The notes under the pieces were generated by a model, which was not told where the DNA came from, did no database searches, and was given only the letters and a program-made list of their open reading frames with translations. Shown piece by piece: positions 17,492 to 26,391 of a DNA stretch of 64,000 bases (positions are counted from its first letter, which is position 1; each line of letters starts with the position of its first letter). The translations under genes and the position numbers were made by a program. Origin of the DNA: Saprospiraceae bacterium (lineage in GTDB: Bacteria; Bacteroidota; Bacteroidia; Chitinophagales; Saprospiraceae); assembly GCA_016710265.1 (NCBI GenBank), contig JADJJL010000001.1, forward strand, positions 62,001 to 126,000, read 5' to 3'.

Positions 17492-19609
17492 ATGGGCTCA
17501 TACAGCTTCATATTGACTGTGGTGATTTTATTATCTGGAATGATTTTATCAGCCCAAAGTTTTTCCAAAGACTTTCGAAAAGCTATGGAATTTGGAAAAG
17601 CTGAAAAATATACGGCTGCAGTGAATCTACTTGCACCCTGGGAACATAAAATATTTCAATCAGAAAAAAAGATTTTTGAAAGCGCTCTGCTTTTTTTTCA
17701 TGCCAATCAATTAGAGAAGGCAGAGAAATATTTTTTAAAAATTATAGAACATAAAAAATACCTACAAACCAGTCTATTGAAGTTGGCAATTATAAAACAA
17801 CATCAATATAAATTTAGAGATGCGATTCTATATTATAAAATGTATGCAAAATTATTTAAAACCAATGATGCTGAATACAAAATTGCTTTAGAGCAAATTC
17901 AAAAATGTATTCGCGGAATTGATCTTGCTAAAAATAAATCAATTGCGTTGGTAGAGCCTCTTTCTGAGCTAATCAATTCTGAAGAAGATGAATACAATGC
18001 ACATCCAAGCATTAGTCATCCCAACACCTTTTATTATAGTGCCATTCGCCCTGAAAACAAGGGAGGAAAAAGAAATGTAAATGGCCAGTTGGATAATCGG
18101 AATGGAAAATTCCGATCCGACATTTATGTTTTTAATCCGGACAGTAGTGGTTTAATTCAAAAAAACTGGATCAATCAATACATCAACAGCAATTATGAAG
18201 ACGTATTAAGTCATATAGGCACAGACGGAAGAACCATTGTTTTTTTACAAACCTGGGATGGTGAGATTGGAAAACTATATGTTGATACCTTATCTAGCAA
18301 TCCATATCGATTTGAATTTGCAGCTTTTAGTTCGCCACTGAAACCTGAATTCGGTGACCATGATTTTTTTATATTTCAGGATACTCTGTTAATTTTTAGC
18401 AGCGATCGAATTGGAGGATACGGAGGCAAAGATTTATACATCAGTTTTTACAGAAATGAAAAATGGTCAGAGTCCATTAATTTAGGATCTGAAATTAATT
18501 CTCCTTTTGATGAAATACATCCGTATTTGGCCAATGATGGAAGGACCTTATATTATTCGCACAATGGAACTAATTCCATTGGTGGTTATGATTTATTTTT
18601 TATCCAATGGAGTCCGGAAGCCAATCAGTGGAGTCCCAAGAACCAATTGCCTATTCCCATAAACAGTCCGGGCGATGAGCTGTATTTTAGATTGTTACAA
18701 GATGGAATTACTGCTACTTTTAGTTCCAACCGAAAAAGGAACAACAAGGGTAAAATGGATCTCTATCAAGCGATATTTAAAGAAGAGCTGCCAGAACAAT
18801 ATGAAGCTGTGAATGGATCTATCTTAAGTCAAATATACAGCAAGAACAATGTTCAAAATAAGCTTGGATCCAAAAAATTGTATCAGTCTAAAAAATCCGA
18901 TACAGAAAAATCACCTTCTTCCAAGCTTAAATTTTCTCAAATTAAATATCAAAATGAAAACTACCTTGAGGAAGCGAACAATTTGGAAATTATACAATCG
19001 ATTGCCAAATCCCTTCAAGAAAATAGTGCCTTGCAATTAAAGTTTGTCGTTCATACTTATGAAAATTCAAATACAGAAACAAATCTATTTTATGGAATTG
19101 CACTAGGTAAAAAGATTTTAAAGAAATTAGAATCAGAAAAAATAGATCCAGCCAGAATAAAGATATTTGCAGTTGGTGATTCATTTCCAATGGATACACT
19201 GGTTCAAAATCCCAATAATAATCCCAATAAAAGAATAGAAATCTTTTCGTTTTCAGAAAATAATGATATTTCAGAAAACAATTCCAGTAAGTATAATTCA
19301 AAATTTACTGGATTAAAATTTTCATTTCTTTTGGGAGAATCATCTTTGTTATATAAAAATGGCTTTATTAATAACAAACATTTTAATTTTGCCATTCTGA
19401 ACAAAGAGCAACTCAAGTCATCTTATTATTATGGAATATATTCTGAATTTGCGGAGGCAGATTTAGAAAGGAAACAAAATAAGGATCTTAAAAATGCACA
19501 ATTAGTAGCATTGTTCAATGGAATTCCATTGGAAAAAAATCAAATTATCCATCATGTGGCAGAATTTCCCGATCTGCTATTTCTACTTAACGAATATGTC
19601 AAAGACTAA
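17492..19609 (+). CDS. PorE-like envelope protein: TPR, PD40 propeller, OmpA-like domain
   Basis: About 705 residues from the ATG at 17492, which is followed by a good signal peptide (FILTVVILLSGMILSAQS); an upstream TTG at 17477 overlaps the E2 stop. Residues 25-140 are helical and TPR-like. Residues 155-420 carry PD40/WD40-like blades (FSSDRIGGYGGKDLYIS, LYYSHNGTNSIGGYDLFF, ATFSSNRKRNNKG). Residues 490-600 resemble an OmpA peptidoglycan-binding domain ending NPNKRIEIFSF. The last 100 residues have a SPOR-like stretch (YYYGIYSEF...). This layout resembles PorE, which links the T9SS to peptidoglycan, but PorE has a different domain between propeller and OmpA and I see no lipobox, so it may be a paralogue. 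Confidence 0.65.
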   Translation: MGSYSFILTVVILLSGMILSAQSFSKDFRKAMEFGKAEKYTAAVNLLAPWEHKIFQSEKKIFESALLFFHANQLEKAEKYFLKIIEHKKYLQTSLLKLAIIKQHQYKFRDAILYYKMYAKLFKTNDAEYKIALEQIQKCIRGIDLAKNKSIALVEPLSELINSEEDEYNAHPSISHPNTFYYSAIRPENKGGKRNVNGQLDNRNGKFRSDIYVFNPDSSGLIQKNWINQYINSNYEDVLSHIGTDGRTIVFLQTWDGEIGKLYVDTLSSNPYRFEFAAFSSPLKPEFGDHDFFIFQDTLLIFSSDRIGGYGGKDLYISFYRNEKWSESINLGSEINSPFDEIHPYLANDGRTLYYSHNGTNSIGGYDLFFIQWSPEANQWSPKNQLPIPINSPGDELYFRLLQDGITATFSSNRKRNNKGKMDLYQAIFKEELPEQYEAVNGSILSQIYSKNNVQNKLGSKKLYQSKKSDTEKSPSSKLKFSQIKYQNENYLEEANNLEIIQSIAKSLQENSALQLKFVVHTYENSNTETNLFYGIALGKKILKKLESEKIDPARIKIFAVGDSFPMDTLVQNPNNNPNKRIEIFSFSENNDISENNSSKYNSKFTGLKFSFLLGESSLLYKNGFINNKHFNFAILNKEQLKSSYYYGIYSEFAEADLERKQNKDLKNAQLVALFNGIPLEKNQIIHHVAEFPDLLFLLNEYVKD

Positions 19610-20177
19610 GAAAATAAATATTTCGAATCTTGAATTTATAAAAGAAGGATTTAAAAACATACGAAGCATTGGGTCTGTGAGTAGGTCATCCCAATTTGTG
19701 GCTAAAAGCATGTCTAAAATTCTGATTCACCCTGAATATAAAACCATTGTGGAAGTGGGACCCGGAGATGGAGCCATCACGGAAGAAATTCTTAAAGTCA
19801 TGTCTTCAGATGCTAAGTTGTATATCCTGGAAATCAATGAAAATTTCTGTAATCAACTTAGTTTATGGCCTGATCCGAGGATGACCGTGATTCAAGATTC
19901 TGCCGAAAATTTAAAATCTGTTTTAGAAAACCAAAATGTACAGGAAGCCGATATTATTATTTCTGCCATTCCTTTTTTATTGTTTCCAAGAGATGAAGTG
20001 GAGAAATTTTTAAAAGTGTTTTACAATGCGCTGAGACCAGGAGGAAAGTATATTCAATTGCATTACAGTTTAAATTTAAAAGATTTGTATGAGGAAATTT
20101 TTGATGAGGTAAAATTGAGATTTGTTCCCATCAATATTCCGCCAGCGTTTATTTTTGAATGTAAGAAAAAAGTATAA
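19596..20177 (+). CDS. SAM-dependent methyltransferase, phospholipid N-methyltransferase / rRNA dimethylase-like
   Basis: About 193 residues from the ATG at 19596, which overlaps the previous gene by 14 bases. The SAM-binding motif VEVGPGDGAITEEIL (about 50-64) is followed by LYILEINENF and, further on, DIIISAIPFLLFP, where a PF-type motif IV would lie. Small proteins of this type in Bacteroidota are annotated as phosphatidylethanolamine N-methyltransferase-like or KsgA-like. The short length and motif IV (AIPF rather than NLPY) favour a lipid or small-molecule methyltransferase over KsgA, but the substrate is unknown. Confidence 0.7.
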   Translation: MSKTKKINISNLEFIKEGFKNIRSIGSVSRSSQFVAKSMSKILIHPEYKTIVEVGPGDGAITEEILKVMSSDAKLYILEINENFCNQLSLWPDPRMTVIQDSAENLKSVLENQNVQEADIIISAIPFLLFPRDEVEKFLKVFYNALRPGGKYIQLHYSLNLKDLYEEIFDEVKLRFVPINIPPAFIFECKKKV

Positions 20178-20557
20178 ATGAAGTTGTTGTAAAAAACTAA
20201 CAACTAAGGACACTAAGAAATTCACAATGGAAACTAAAAAACTAACCACTAAGTCAAGAAAACCAAAAAGGACACAATTCTTCCTGCAATGGTTAAACAG
20301 TAACCTTTGCGAACTTTGCGTGAAATTGGCTTTGCGAACTTTGCGGTTTAAGAAACCAACCACCCACCACCCACGGGTGGGGGCACGGTAAGAAAACCAC
20401 AAAGAACACTAAAAATACTAACCGCAAAGGACACCCACCACCCACGGGTGGGGGCACGGTAAGAAAGTCACAAAGTACACCATAAGAAATTTCTTAAAAA
20501 TTTAACTTTGTGTAGCTTGTGTAAACCTTTGTGACCATTGTGGTAAAAAAATAATCT
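20178..20557. repeat. Intergenic CACAAAG-type repeat tract with two GGGTGG palindromes
   Basis: Non-coding. It is made of short phrases such as AACCACAAAG, TTTGCG, GTGTCCTTTG and their complements, with two copies of a palindromic phrase (CCACCCACGGGTGGGGGC) near 20360-20393 and 20430-20462, both followed by ACGGTAAG. The same vocabulary, in reverse orientation, builds the tandem array at 35749-36420. Confidence 0.7.
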
Positions 20558-20632
20558 CGTTTGTTGCAATACCGCCGTTGGCGGTATAAATTTGAAACTG
20601 CGTTGCTATATAGGATCGATTCACAGGATTCG
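20558..20632 (+). repeat. Dispersed composite repeat A with partial B
   Basis: CGTTTGTTGC, then AATACCGCC-gtt-GGCGGTATAAATTTG, then TATAGGATCGA and only the first part of repeat B. It is a diverged copy of the element at 24601-24714. From 20633 to 20833 I see only AT-rich DNA with a few CACAAAG-type phrases. Confidence 0.6.
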
Positions 20633-20833
20633 AATTATGGAGTTTCTTTCTTAACACAAAGACACGAAGACACAATTAAATTCTTAGTGCCTTGCTGTGT
20701 CCACATCCTTGGGTGTTGGGATGCATTGGTGTTTAAATTTCAATCCTAATACAAAGACGAGCTACTATTTAAAATAACAACTCACTGATGCCGCGTTTTG
20801 CTATTTTGAAGGGTCTTTTTGAGAAATAATTGA

Positions 20834-20841
20834 TACATTTG
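20834..20841 (+). promoter_or_regulatory. -7 element upstream of the type B T9SS protein
   Basis: TACATTTG is an exact TAnnTTTG match. A start of transcription near 20848 would fall on the ATG at 20849, which favours the downstream ATG at 20933 unless the message is leaderless. A -33 TTG at the usual spacing is not clear. Confidence 0.4.
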
Positions 20842-20932
20842 TTATACAATGTCACTTCCTAAGATCAAAAGCCTAAAATTTAAATTTATTCATTCTTTTC
20901 AAAATGAAAGATGGAATCTACTTGTATCAGAG

Positions 20933-23900
20933 ATGCGTTTGATTATGGTATTTAGTGGATTACTATTTTTAACTTCCCCTCTAGTTGCATCAATTGACAC
21001 TCTTCCACCAGCTGTACGTTATGGGGAACCTTGTCCAACTGGTAGAGAAGCTGATGTATGGTACTTGGGAGGATCTTCTTCTCCTACTAAAAGTTGGGAT
21101 ATGGGTACTGCTATTTATTGGGATCAAGGTATTCCAAGAATTGATAGTGGTTTTATGGGATATTCTGCGGAAACAATGGCAAGTATATGTGACAAGGAGG
21201 GAAAACTAATATTTTATGCAAATGCTGATCTTGTATTTGACACATCACATGTAAGGCTAAAGAACTGGGTGGATTTGAATGGAGGACTTGGTGGAAATTT
21301 GCTTTTTTTACCGCAACCTGGCAACGACTCAATTTATTATCTAATGGTTCCTGAATTAACACCCAATATAACAGGAAGAGTTTTTAGCCCTCCCCCTCGA
21401 TTATTCTATTATATAATAAACCGCAAAGGAAATGGAGGTCGAGGAGAAATAATACTTCCACAGTATCGCGTCCTAATTGACAGCGTGGCAGGAAGAATCA
21501 CTGCTGCACGTCATTGCAATGGCTCGGACTGGTGGCTAGTAAGTCGAAATGCCTTAACTGAAGTCATCTATGTTTGGAAGTTAGATAGCTCTGGATTACA
21601 TACCTCACCACACCAGATTTATGATCCAGGTTTTAGAAGTTGGAATAAAAAATATAGATTAACAGAGCCCATACTATTTAATCATTCTGGTAGTCTTATG
21701 GCGGCCTACAACTATGATGTAGCCACTATCCCATATGATGATGTTCTAAGTCTTCATCGTTTTGATCCTGCCACTGGCCTTTTTTATCATTCTATTAGGG
21801 CCCCTTTTCGCTCTAAACTTGATCTTTACATCGAGCTTCAGTCTATGGAGTTTTCTCCAGATGACCGATTTTTATATATGACAGGATACGACTTTTTTCA
21901 ATTTGACTTATTAGAGCTTGATTCTGTCAAAATTGTTACTAGTGTTATCGAGCACCCAGAATTTTTTTACAGAGGAGGACTTCTTCTTGGCCCTGATGGT
22001 CAGATCTATCGATCTAATGCTTATGACCCATATTATGATATCATTCGTGAACCTAATCGTAAATATCCAGCATGCAACTTAGACATCCGAGCTATGTATT
22101 CCTATAATTATTTAGATGATAGGATGCCTGAATTTGCATCCGGTTTACGCTGGCCTTATAAAGCTTATATTCGAGGTCAAAATGAAAGTTGTGCAGATAC
22201 TCTTTTAAAATATTATTTAGTAGATCCATGCCCCCATGCTAAAGCCGAATGGTCTATGCCGGACGGAGGAGAATTGCGATCTCATTATGGTGATACAGTC
22301 GAAATTTATTTTCAAAAAGCAGGTGAATATCGACTCACTGCTCGTTATCCTACTGGATGTGGGTATAAGTCTGACACCATGCGTATTTATATTAATCCTT
22401 GTCAATGTATTATGCCTTTTGTTTGGATTAAGAAAGATAGTATTGTTTGTGCAGGGCAGGATGCTGTTCTTGCCTGGCAAGCAATTGGATCAGAGGTTAG
22501 CATTGCTGGACAAATTTTAAATGTAGATAGTTTCAGATTGATCAATCTTTCTAAAGATACATTAGTAGAAATAAGATTCAGTTATCCAAGGTTTTGTGAT
22601 ACTGTGGTACTTGTCCCTATTAAAGTTGCATCTCAGTTTACAGAAGAACTAATGTTCCGGTTATGTCCTGGAGACTCTGTGCAAATAGAAGGCAATTTTT
22701 ACCACAAGGATACATTACTTAGTTTTACCAATCAAACCAGTCAGGGTTGTGATAGCATTTTAAACTATCGAATATTATTGGGTGAAACTGATACTATTAA
22801 ATTAGCCCATCGATTATGTCGTGGTGACAGTTTGTTTATAAATGGCGAAGTTTACAAAGATTCAGGAAGGTTGGAACAAAGATTATTTTCCTCACGAGGT
22901 TGTGAGGATAGTTTAGTGATCCACGAAATTCTGATAGTGGAAGCCTCAGCTAAAATCCATGAGCAAATAAAGTTATGTACTGGGGACTCAGTGAGAATTG
23001 CAGGAAAATGGTACAAAAACGATACTGTTATTCAAATTTCATATTTGAATGCTCAGGGTTGCGATTCGCTTAGAGAGTGGAATATCAATCTCATACCTAC
23101 TATACCAATTCAACTCGACACCTTATACTTCTGCCTAGGCGACAGTCTACTTATAGATGGACAATACCATTACGCATCCAAAGATATAGATCTGTACTAT
23201 AATACTCATCAAGGTTGTGATTCAATTGTCGTAATAAGCTTAATACAGTATCCGGCGGATCCACCTTTGTTGGACCAACATTTGATTTGCTATGGGGATT
23301 CGATTTTAATTGCAGGAAATTATGTATCAAAAGACACAATTTTCGATAAGAATTATATTGACAAAAATGGGTGTGACTCAACTATACAACACAGGATTAT
23401 CATACTTCCTGAAATACCTGTTGTTAAAATATCACATAGTATTTGTCCGGGAGACTCGATATTTATAGATGGTAGTTTTTACTATGATTCTATATGGATA
23501 CAAAAGCATTTCACTTCGCAAATCACAGGTTGTGATTCTTTTGTCAACTACCGCATTAACCTAATGGATGCACCTGAACCTGTTTATACAGAGTTACTTA
23601 GTTGTCCGGGAGATACAGTTTTTCTTGAAGGCCGAAATTTTATTTCTGATGTTTCTTTAAACCTAAGAAAAGCTTCGCCCACAGGTTGCGATAGTTTGTT
23701 TCATTATAATATTCGCTTTCATCCAGATCAGGATGCCGGACTTCCAGATGTCTTGGAAGTCGAAGAAGGCCAATCTGTTAAAGTTACTCCTTGGATCGCA
23801 CCAAATATTAAGTCCATTCGTTGGTATCCAGTTCAAGGATTAAGTTGCACCACCTGCTCTGAACCCACGATATCGGTATCAATAGAAACTTTATATTATT

Positions 23901-24262
23901 TGGAAACTACAGACGAATTTGGTTGTATACATTTAGATTCAGTATTAATTCAATTGAAGAAAATCGAATCCCAAATTCATATTCCAAATGCATTTAGTCC
24001 AAATGGTGATAATATTAATGATTTTTGGTTGCCTGTTGGTTCACACAAATCAGTACAATTCCACAATATTGAAGTTTATGATCGTTGGGGCGGACAGATT
24101 TTTAATTGGGTTCCAAATGCTACTGGTGATTTACCGATAGGTTGGGATGGAAGATTTAAAGGTCATCCAATGATACCTGGAGTTTATGTGTATCGTATTA
24201 GGTACTCTTCATCCTCTAATCCAATTGTAGAGATTAGTGGGGAGTTGACATTGGTAAGGTAG
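20933..24262 (+). CDS. T9SS type B (gliding-motility-associated C-terminal) secreted protein with Cys-bounded repeats
   Basis: About 1109 residues from ATG 20933, which gives a compact signal peptide (MRLIMVFSGLLFLTSPLVAS); an in-frame ATG at 20849 would add 28 residues. The N-terminal 400 residues look like a WD40/YVTN-type propeller (VWYLGGSSSPTKSWDMG, FSPDDRFLYMTGYDFFQFD). A PKD-like segment follows near 430-480. Then come seven repeats of about 60 residues running from C-x-GDS-x-x-I-x-G to GCDS (22655-23710). The last 100 residues form the type B sorting domain (PNAFSPNGDNINDFW, YDRWGGQIF, GWDGRFKG, GVYVYRIRY). Inference: an extracellular or surface-attached protein of unknown ligand. Confidence 0.85.
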   Translation: MRLIMVFSGLLFLTSPLVASIDTLPPAVRYGEPCPTGREADVWYLGGSSSPTKSWDMGTAIYWDQGIPRIDSGFMGYSAETMASICDKEGKLIFYANADLVFDTSHVRLKNWVDLNGGLGGNLLFLPQPGNDSIYYLMVPELTPNITGRVFSPPPRLFYYIINRKGNGGRGEIILPQYRVLIDSVAGRITAARHCNGSDWWLVSRNALTEVIYVWKLDSSGLHTSPHQIYDPGFRSWNKKYRLTEPILFNHSGSLMAAYNYDVATIPYDDVLSLHRFDPATGLFYHSIRAPFRSKLDLYIELQSMEFSPDDRFLYMTGYDFFQFDLLELDSVKIVTSVIEHPEFFYRGGLLLGPDGQIYRSNAYDPYYDIIREPNRKYPACNLDIRAMYSYNYLDDRMPEFASGLRWPYKAYIRGQNESCADTLLKYYLVDPCPHAKAEWSMPDGGELRSHYGDTVEIYFQKAGEYRLTARYPTGCGYKSDTMRIYINPCQCIMPFVWIKKDSIVCAGQDAVLAWQAIGSEVSIAGQILNVDSFRLINLSKDTLVEIRFSYPRFCDTVVLVPIKVASQFTEELMFRLCPGDSVQIEGNFYHKDTLLSFTNQTSQGCDSILNYRILLGETDTIKLAHRLCRGDSLFINGEVYKDSGRLEQRLFSSRGCEDSLVIHEILIVEASAKIHEQIKLCTGDSVRIAGKWYKNDTVIQISYLNAQGCDSLREWNINLIPTIPIQLDTLYFCLGDSLLIDGQYHYASKDIDLYYNTHQGCDSIVVISLIQYPADPPLLDQHLICYGDSILIAGNYVSKDTIFDKNYIDKNGCDSTIQHRIIILPEIPVVKISHSICPGDSIFIDGSFYYDSIWIQKHFTSQITGCDSFVNYRINLMDAPEPVYTELLSCPGDTVFLEGRNFISDVSLNLRKASPTGCDSLFHYNIRFHPDQDAGLPDVLEVEEGQSVKVTPWIAPNIKSIRWYPVQGLSCTTCSEPTISVSIETLYYLETTDEFGCIHLDSVLIQLKKIESQIHIPNAFSPNGDNINDFWLPVGSHKSVQFHNIEVYDRWGGQIFNWVPNATGDLPIGWDGRFKGHPMIPGVYVYRIRYSSSSNPIVEISGELTLVR

Positions 24263-24400
24263 GGGGATAATGTGGAAATCGAAGCGAAGCGCAGATGACG
24301 CCAAAGGCGTTATTTGAAAATTTAGGAATTTGGAAATGGAGGAAAATGCAGAAATAAGTATTTTGAAAATACAAGATAAAAAAGTCATATGCAAAATCTA

Positions 24401-24576
24401 TTTCGTCCCATACGGGACTTAATCTGTGTTTAGGTTTTGTTTTATACCGATATTTCATCCCGATGGGATGAAGATATTTTTTACTTAAAAACTGACATTT
24501 TATTTTTTGTGCCGTTAGGCACAAAATGTCGGTAAAAAAGATACAAGTTGTAGTTCAAGTCCCGTAGGGACGAAAT
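24401..24576. repeat. MITE/REP-like palindromic element with terminal inverted repeats
   Basis: The left end (24401-24420: TTTCGTCCC, loop, GGGACTT) is the inverted copy of the right end (24557-24576: AAGTCCC, gta, GGGACGAAAT). Between them sit two more hairpins, TTCATCCC/GGGATGAA (24454-24472) and TTTTGTGCC/GGCACAAAA (24505-24526). There is no coding capacity. Such phrases are frequent in Bacteroidota intergenic DNA; no REP-associated transposase is in this window. Confidence 0.65.
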
Positions 24577-24600
24577 GTAGCTTTTAATTGTAAATCATTC

Positions 24601-24714
24601 CGTTTGTCGCAGTACCGCCTTTGGCGGCATAAATTTGAAACTGGGATAATATAGGATCGAAGTCACAGATTTATGACGCAGTGGCGTTACTTCGACCAAC
24701 GGATTTTTTTCACT
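24601..24714 (+). repeat. Dispersed composite repeat A-B, complete copy
   Basis: Repeat A (CGTTTGTCGCAGTACCGCC-ttt-GGCGGCATAAATTTG) is followed after TATAGGATC by repeat B (GAAGTCACAGATTTATGACG... CGTTACTTCGACCAACGGAT). It ends 2 bp from the stop of the T9SS gene at 24716. A second copy in the same orientation lies at 25727-25819, on the other side of that gene. Confidence 0.7.
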
Positions 24715-24715
24715 T

Positions 24716-25591
24716 TCACTGTTTGACAATCTTTCCAGTTTTGCGTATTCCATTATTGTTCCTTACCTCATAAAAGTAGATGCCAGCCAAAAGAGGTTCC
24801 GTATTAATTGTGGAGTAGTTTGTAAATATGTGATGCAAAACATGCTTTCCCATTAAATCATAAAAAGTAACAGTTGTTTGTACGTTGTTTGCAAATTGGA
24901 ATGTAAGATGATTGTTAAAAGGATTCGGAAACACTTTCAAATTTTCTGAAACAGTCTGATCGTCAACACCCGTAATAATTAAATCGCAGTCCAGTTGCCA
25001 TGCTGAATTCCAATTGTAATATTGGTTTTTATAAAGACCAAGAATACTATCTTCATAACATCTTAAAGGTCCGTTATAGGTATGATGGTCAATTGGAAAC
25101 ATGCCATTTATATTCCCGATTCCTTCAATTACTGTTCCTGAAAAACCAACCACTATGTCATCTGCTAAATAATCAAAGCGTTTTCGGGGATGTCCATTAA
25201 TTGTAATTGTATCCACAGATAAAACTTTTACAATAAATGGCTGCCTGATTGACCCGTGATTACAATTCAGGACGAATGTATCACCTTGTTGTGCATTAAA
25301 ATCATATATTAAGCACCTTTCTGTACCATTAAGAAAATAAACCCGGTTGCTATCCGAATATGTGTATTGTTGTGTGGTGTCCGACCAACGAGGTCCATAG
25401 TGTTCAATTATTGTTAAGATCTTACAACTTTGTCCATTTATAACTGTATCTCCAATGGACTCAAATGTTTTGAATGTTGTATAATTGGGATTGATTGTAC
25501 CTTGTGTGTAAGTCCACTTTGCACCAATTGGAGCCCATGTCTGAGCAAAGCTTAGCGTCGGAAATAGTAGAAAAACTAAAAACGTTTTCAT
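24716..25591 (-). CDS. Secreted protein with T9SS type A sorting domain
   Basis: About 291 residues from the ATG at 25591, which opens a clear signal peptide (MKTFLVFLLFPTLSFAQ); a longer frame to 25648 adds an unlikely tail. The middle (about 20-205) has no family I recognise: it contains WAPIGAKWTYTQG, then Cys-containing strands with SCKILTIIEHY and RCLIYDFNAQQGDTFVL, a pattern common in small Bacteroidota extracellular proteins. The last 75 residues (LKVFPNPFNNHLTFQF, VTFYDLMGKHVLH, LAGIYFYEVRN, KTGKIVK) are a standard type A tail, so it should be exported by the T9SS and released or anchored on the surface. It lies between two direct copies of a composite repeat. Confidence 0.8.
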   Translation of the reverse strand: MKTFLVFLLFPTLSFAQTWAPIGAKWTYTQGTINPNYTTFKTFESIGDTVINGQSCKILTIIEHYGPRWSDTTQQYTYSDSNRVYFLNGTERCLIYDFNAQQGDTFVLNCNHGSIRQPFIVKVLSVDTITINGHPRKRFDYLADDIVVGFSGTVIEGIGNINGMFPIDHHTYNGPLRCYEDSILGLYKNQYYNWNSAWQLDCDLIITGVDDQTVSENLKVFPNPFNNHLTFQFANNVQTTVTFYDLMGKHVLHHIFTNYSTINTEPLLAGIYFYEVRNNNGIRKTGKIVKQ

Positions 25592-25726
25592 GGTAATTAA
25601 AATTGGTTTTATACTATGCCTTTCATATTGAGTTAAATTTGCTGCCAACTTGTTTATATCCGCAACAAATATATATTAAGTTTTGGGCTTTTTATCTATT
25701 TTTCTATTCCATGCCATATCTTCCCT

Positions 25727-25819
25727 GTTTGTCGCAGGACCGCCTTTGGTGGCATAAACGTTAATATAGGATTGAAGTCACAGATTTATGACGCCGTGGC
25801 GTTACTTCGACCAACGGAT
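25727..25819 (+). repeat. Dispersed composite repeat A-B, second copy
   Basis: Same orientation and order as 24601-24714: GTTTGTCGCAGGACCGCC-ttt-GGTGGCATAAA, then ATATAGGATTGAAGTCACAG and CGTTACTTCGACCAACGGAT. Part of repeat A is shortened (AACGTT in place of the AAATTTGAAACTG portion). The two copies flank one gene as direct repeats about 1.1 kb apart. Confidence 0.7.
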
Positions 25820-25839
25820 ATAGGAAATTTTAAAAGCGA

Positions 25840-26379
25840 TTACTTCCAGTTTATTTTTCCATAAAAACTTCCGTTTGTAATGTCAATGGTATCAGGAATA
25901 GATCCATTTGAAGGCCAGGATGAATCTGAAATCACTCTTGCTTGAAAAATTCCCCTAACATCGCCAGTTTTCAAATTAAGTTCTTTGATTTCAACATAAT
26001 TGTTCCAATCAGCCTCAATAATATTATAAATACCTACTACAACATCTCCACTGAATTCATGATATGAAAATTTGTACAAAGTATCTTTGTATGTCGGGTT
26101 AATTGGATTAAAATAAAACTTGCCAGTTTTCAAGAAAACTTGATCAATTATAATATTACTGTGCACAGATCTAGCTTCATTATAACCTTCGATCACTATA
26201 CCCACACAAGTATCAGGAAAGCAATACTTTTTAGCTTTAAAAATACCAGTATTGCCTTTCCATTCTACATCATCAAGTCTTGCCTTTCCTTCTCCATAAA
26301 AGCCATGGTCATCAAAAATACTATTTTTTTCACAAGATAAAATCGAAATAATGGTTAATAATATATACAATCTTTTCAT
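25840..26379 (-). CDS. Small hypothetical lipoprotein
   Basis: 179 residues. The N-terminus MKRLYILLTIISILSC is a lipoprotein signal peptide with a lipobox ending in Cys16. The rest is predicted to be beta-rich (ARLDDVEWKG, GKFYFNPINPTYKDTLYKF, NLKTGDVRGIFQARVI), similar in style to small Bacteroidota lipoproteins with a single beta-sandwich domain that end in a GxFxGxxW-like strand. I recognise no specific family. It starts 12 bp after the murQ stop on the same strand, so it may be cotranscribed with the symporter and murQ. No function can be assigned. Confidence 0.7.
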   Translation of the reverse strand: MKRLYILLTIISILSCEKNSIFDDHGFYGEGKARLDDVEWKGNTGIFKAKKYCFPDTCVGIVIEGYNEARSVHSNIIIDQVFLKTGKFYFNPINPTYKDTLYKFSYHEFSGDVVVGIYNIIEADWNNYVEIKELNLKTGDVRGIFQARVISDSSWPSNGSIPDTIDITNGSFYGKINWK

Positions 26380-26391
26380 AATTTCATTAAA

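Noticed and set aside
20076..20402. 108-residue minus-strand frame opposite the methyltransferase end and repeat tract
   Set aside because: Antisense to a well-supported gene and then within low-complexity repeats.
24209..24524. Short minus-strand frames across the end of the type B gene and the palindromic element
   Set aside because: They lie partly antisense to a clear gene and partly in palindromes.
24401..24576. Complete insertion sequence
   Set aside because: Only about 176 bp, no transposase frame and no target-site duplication that I can identify.
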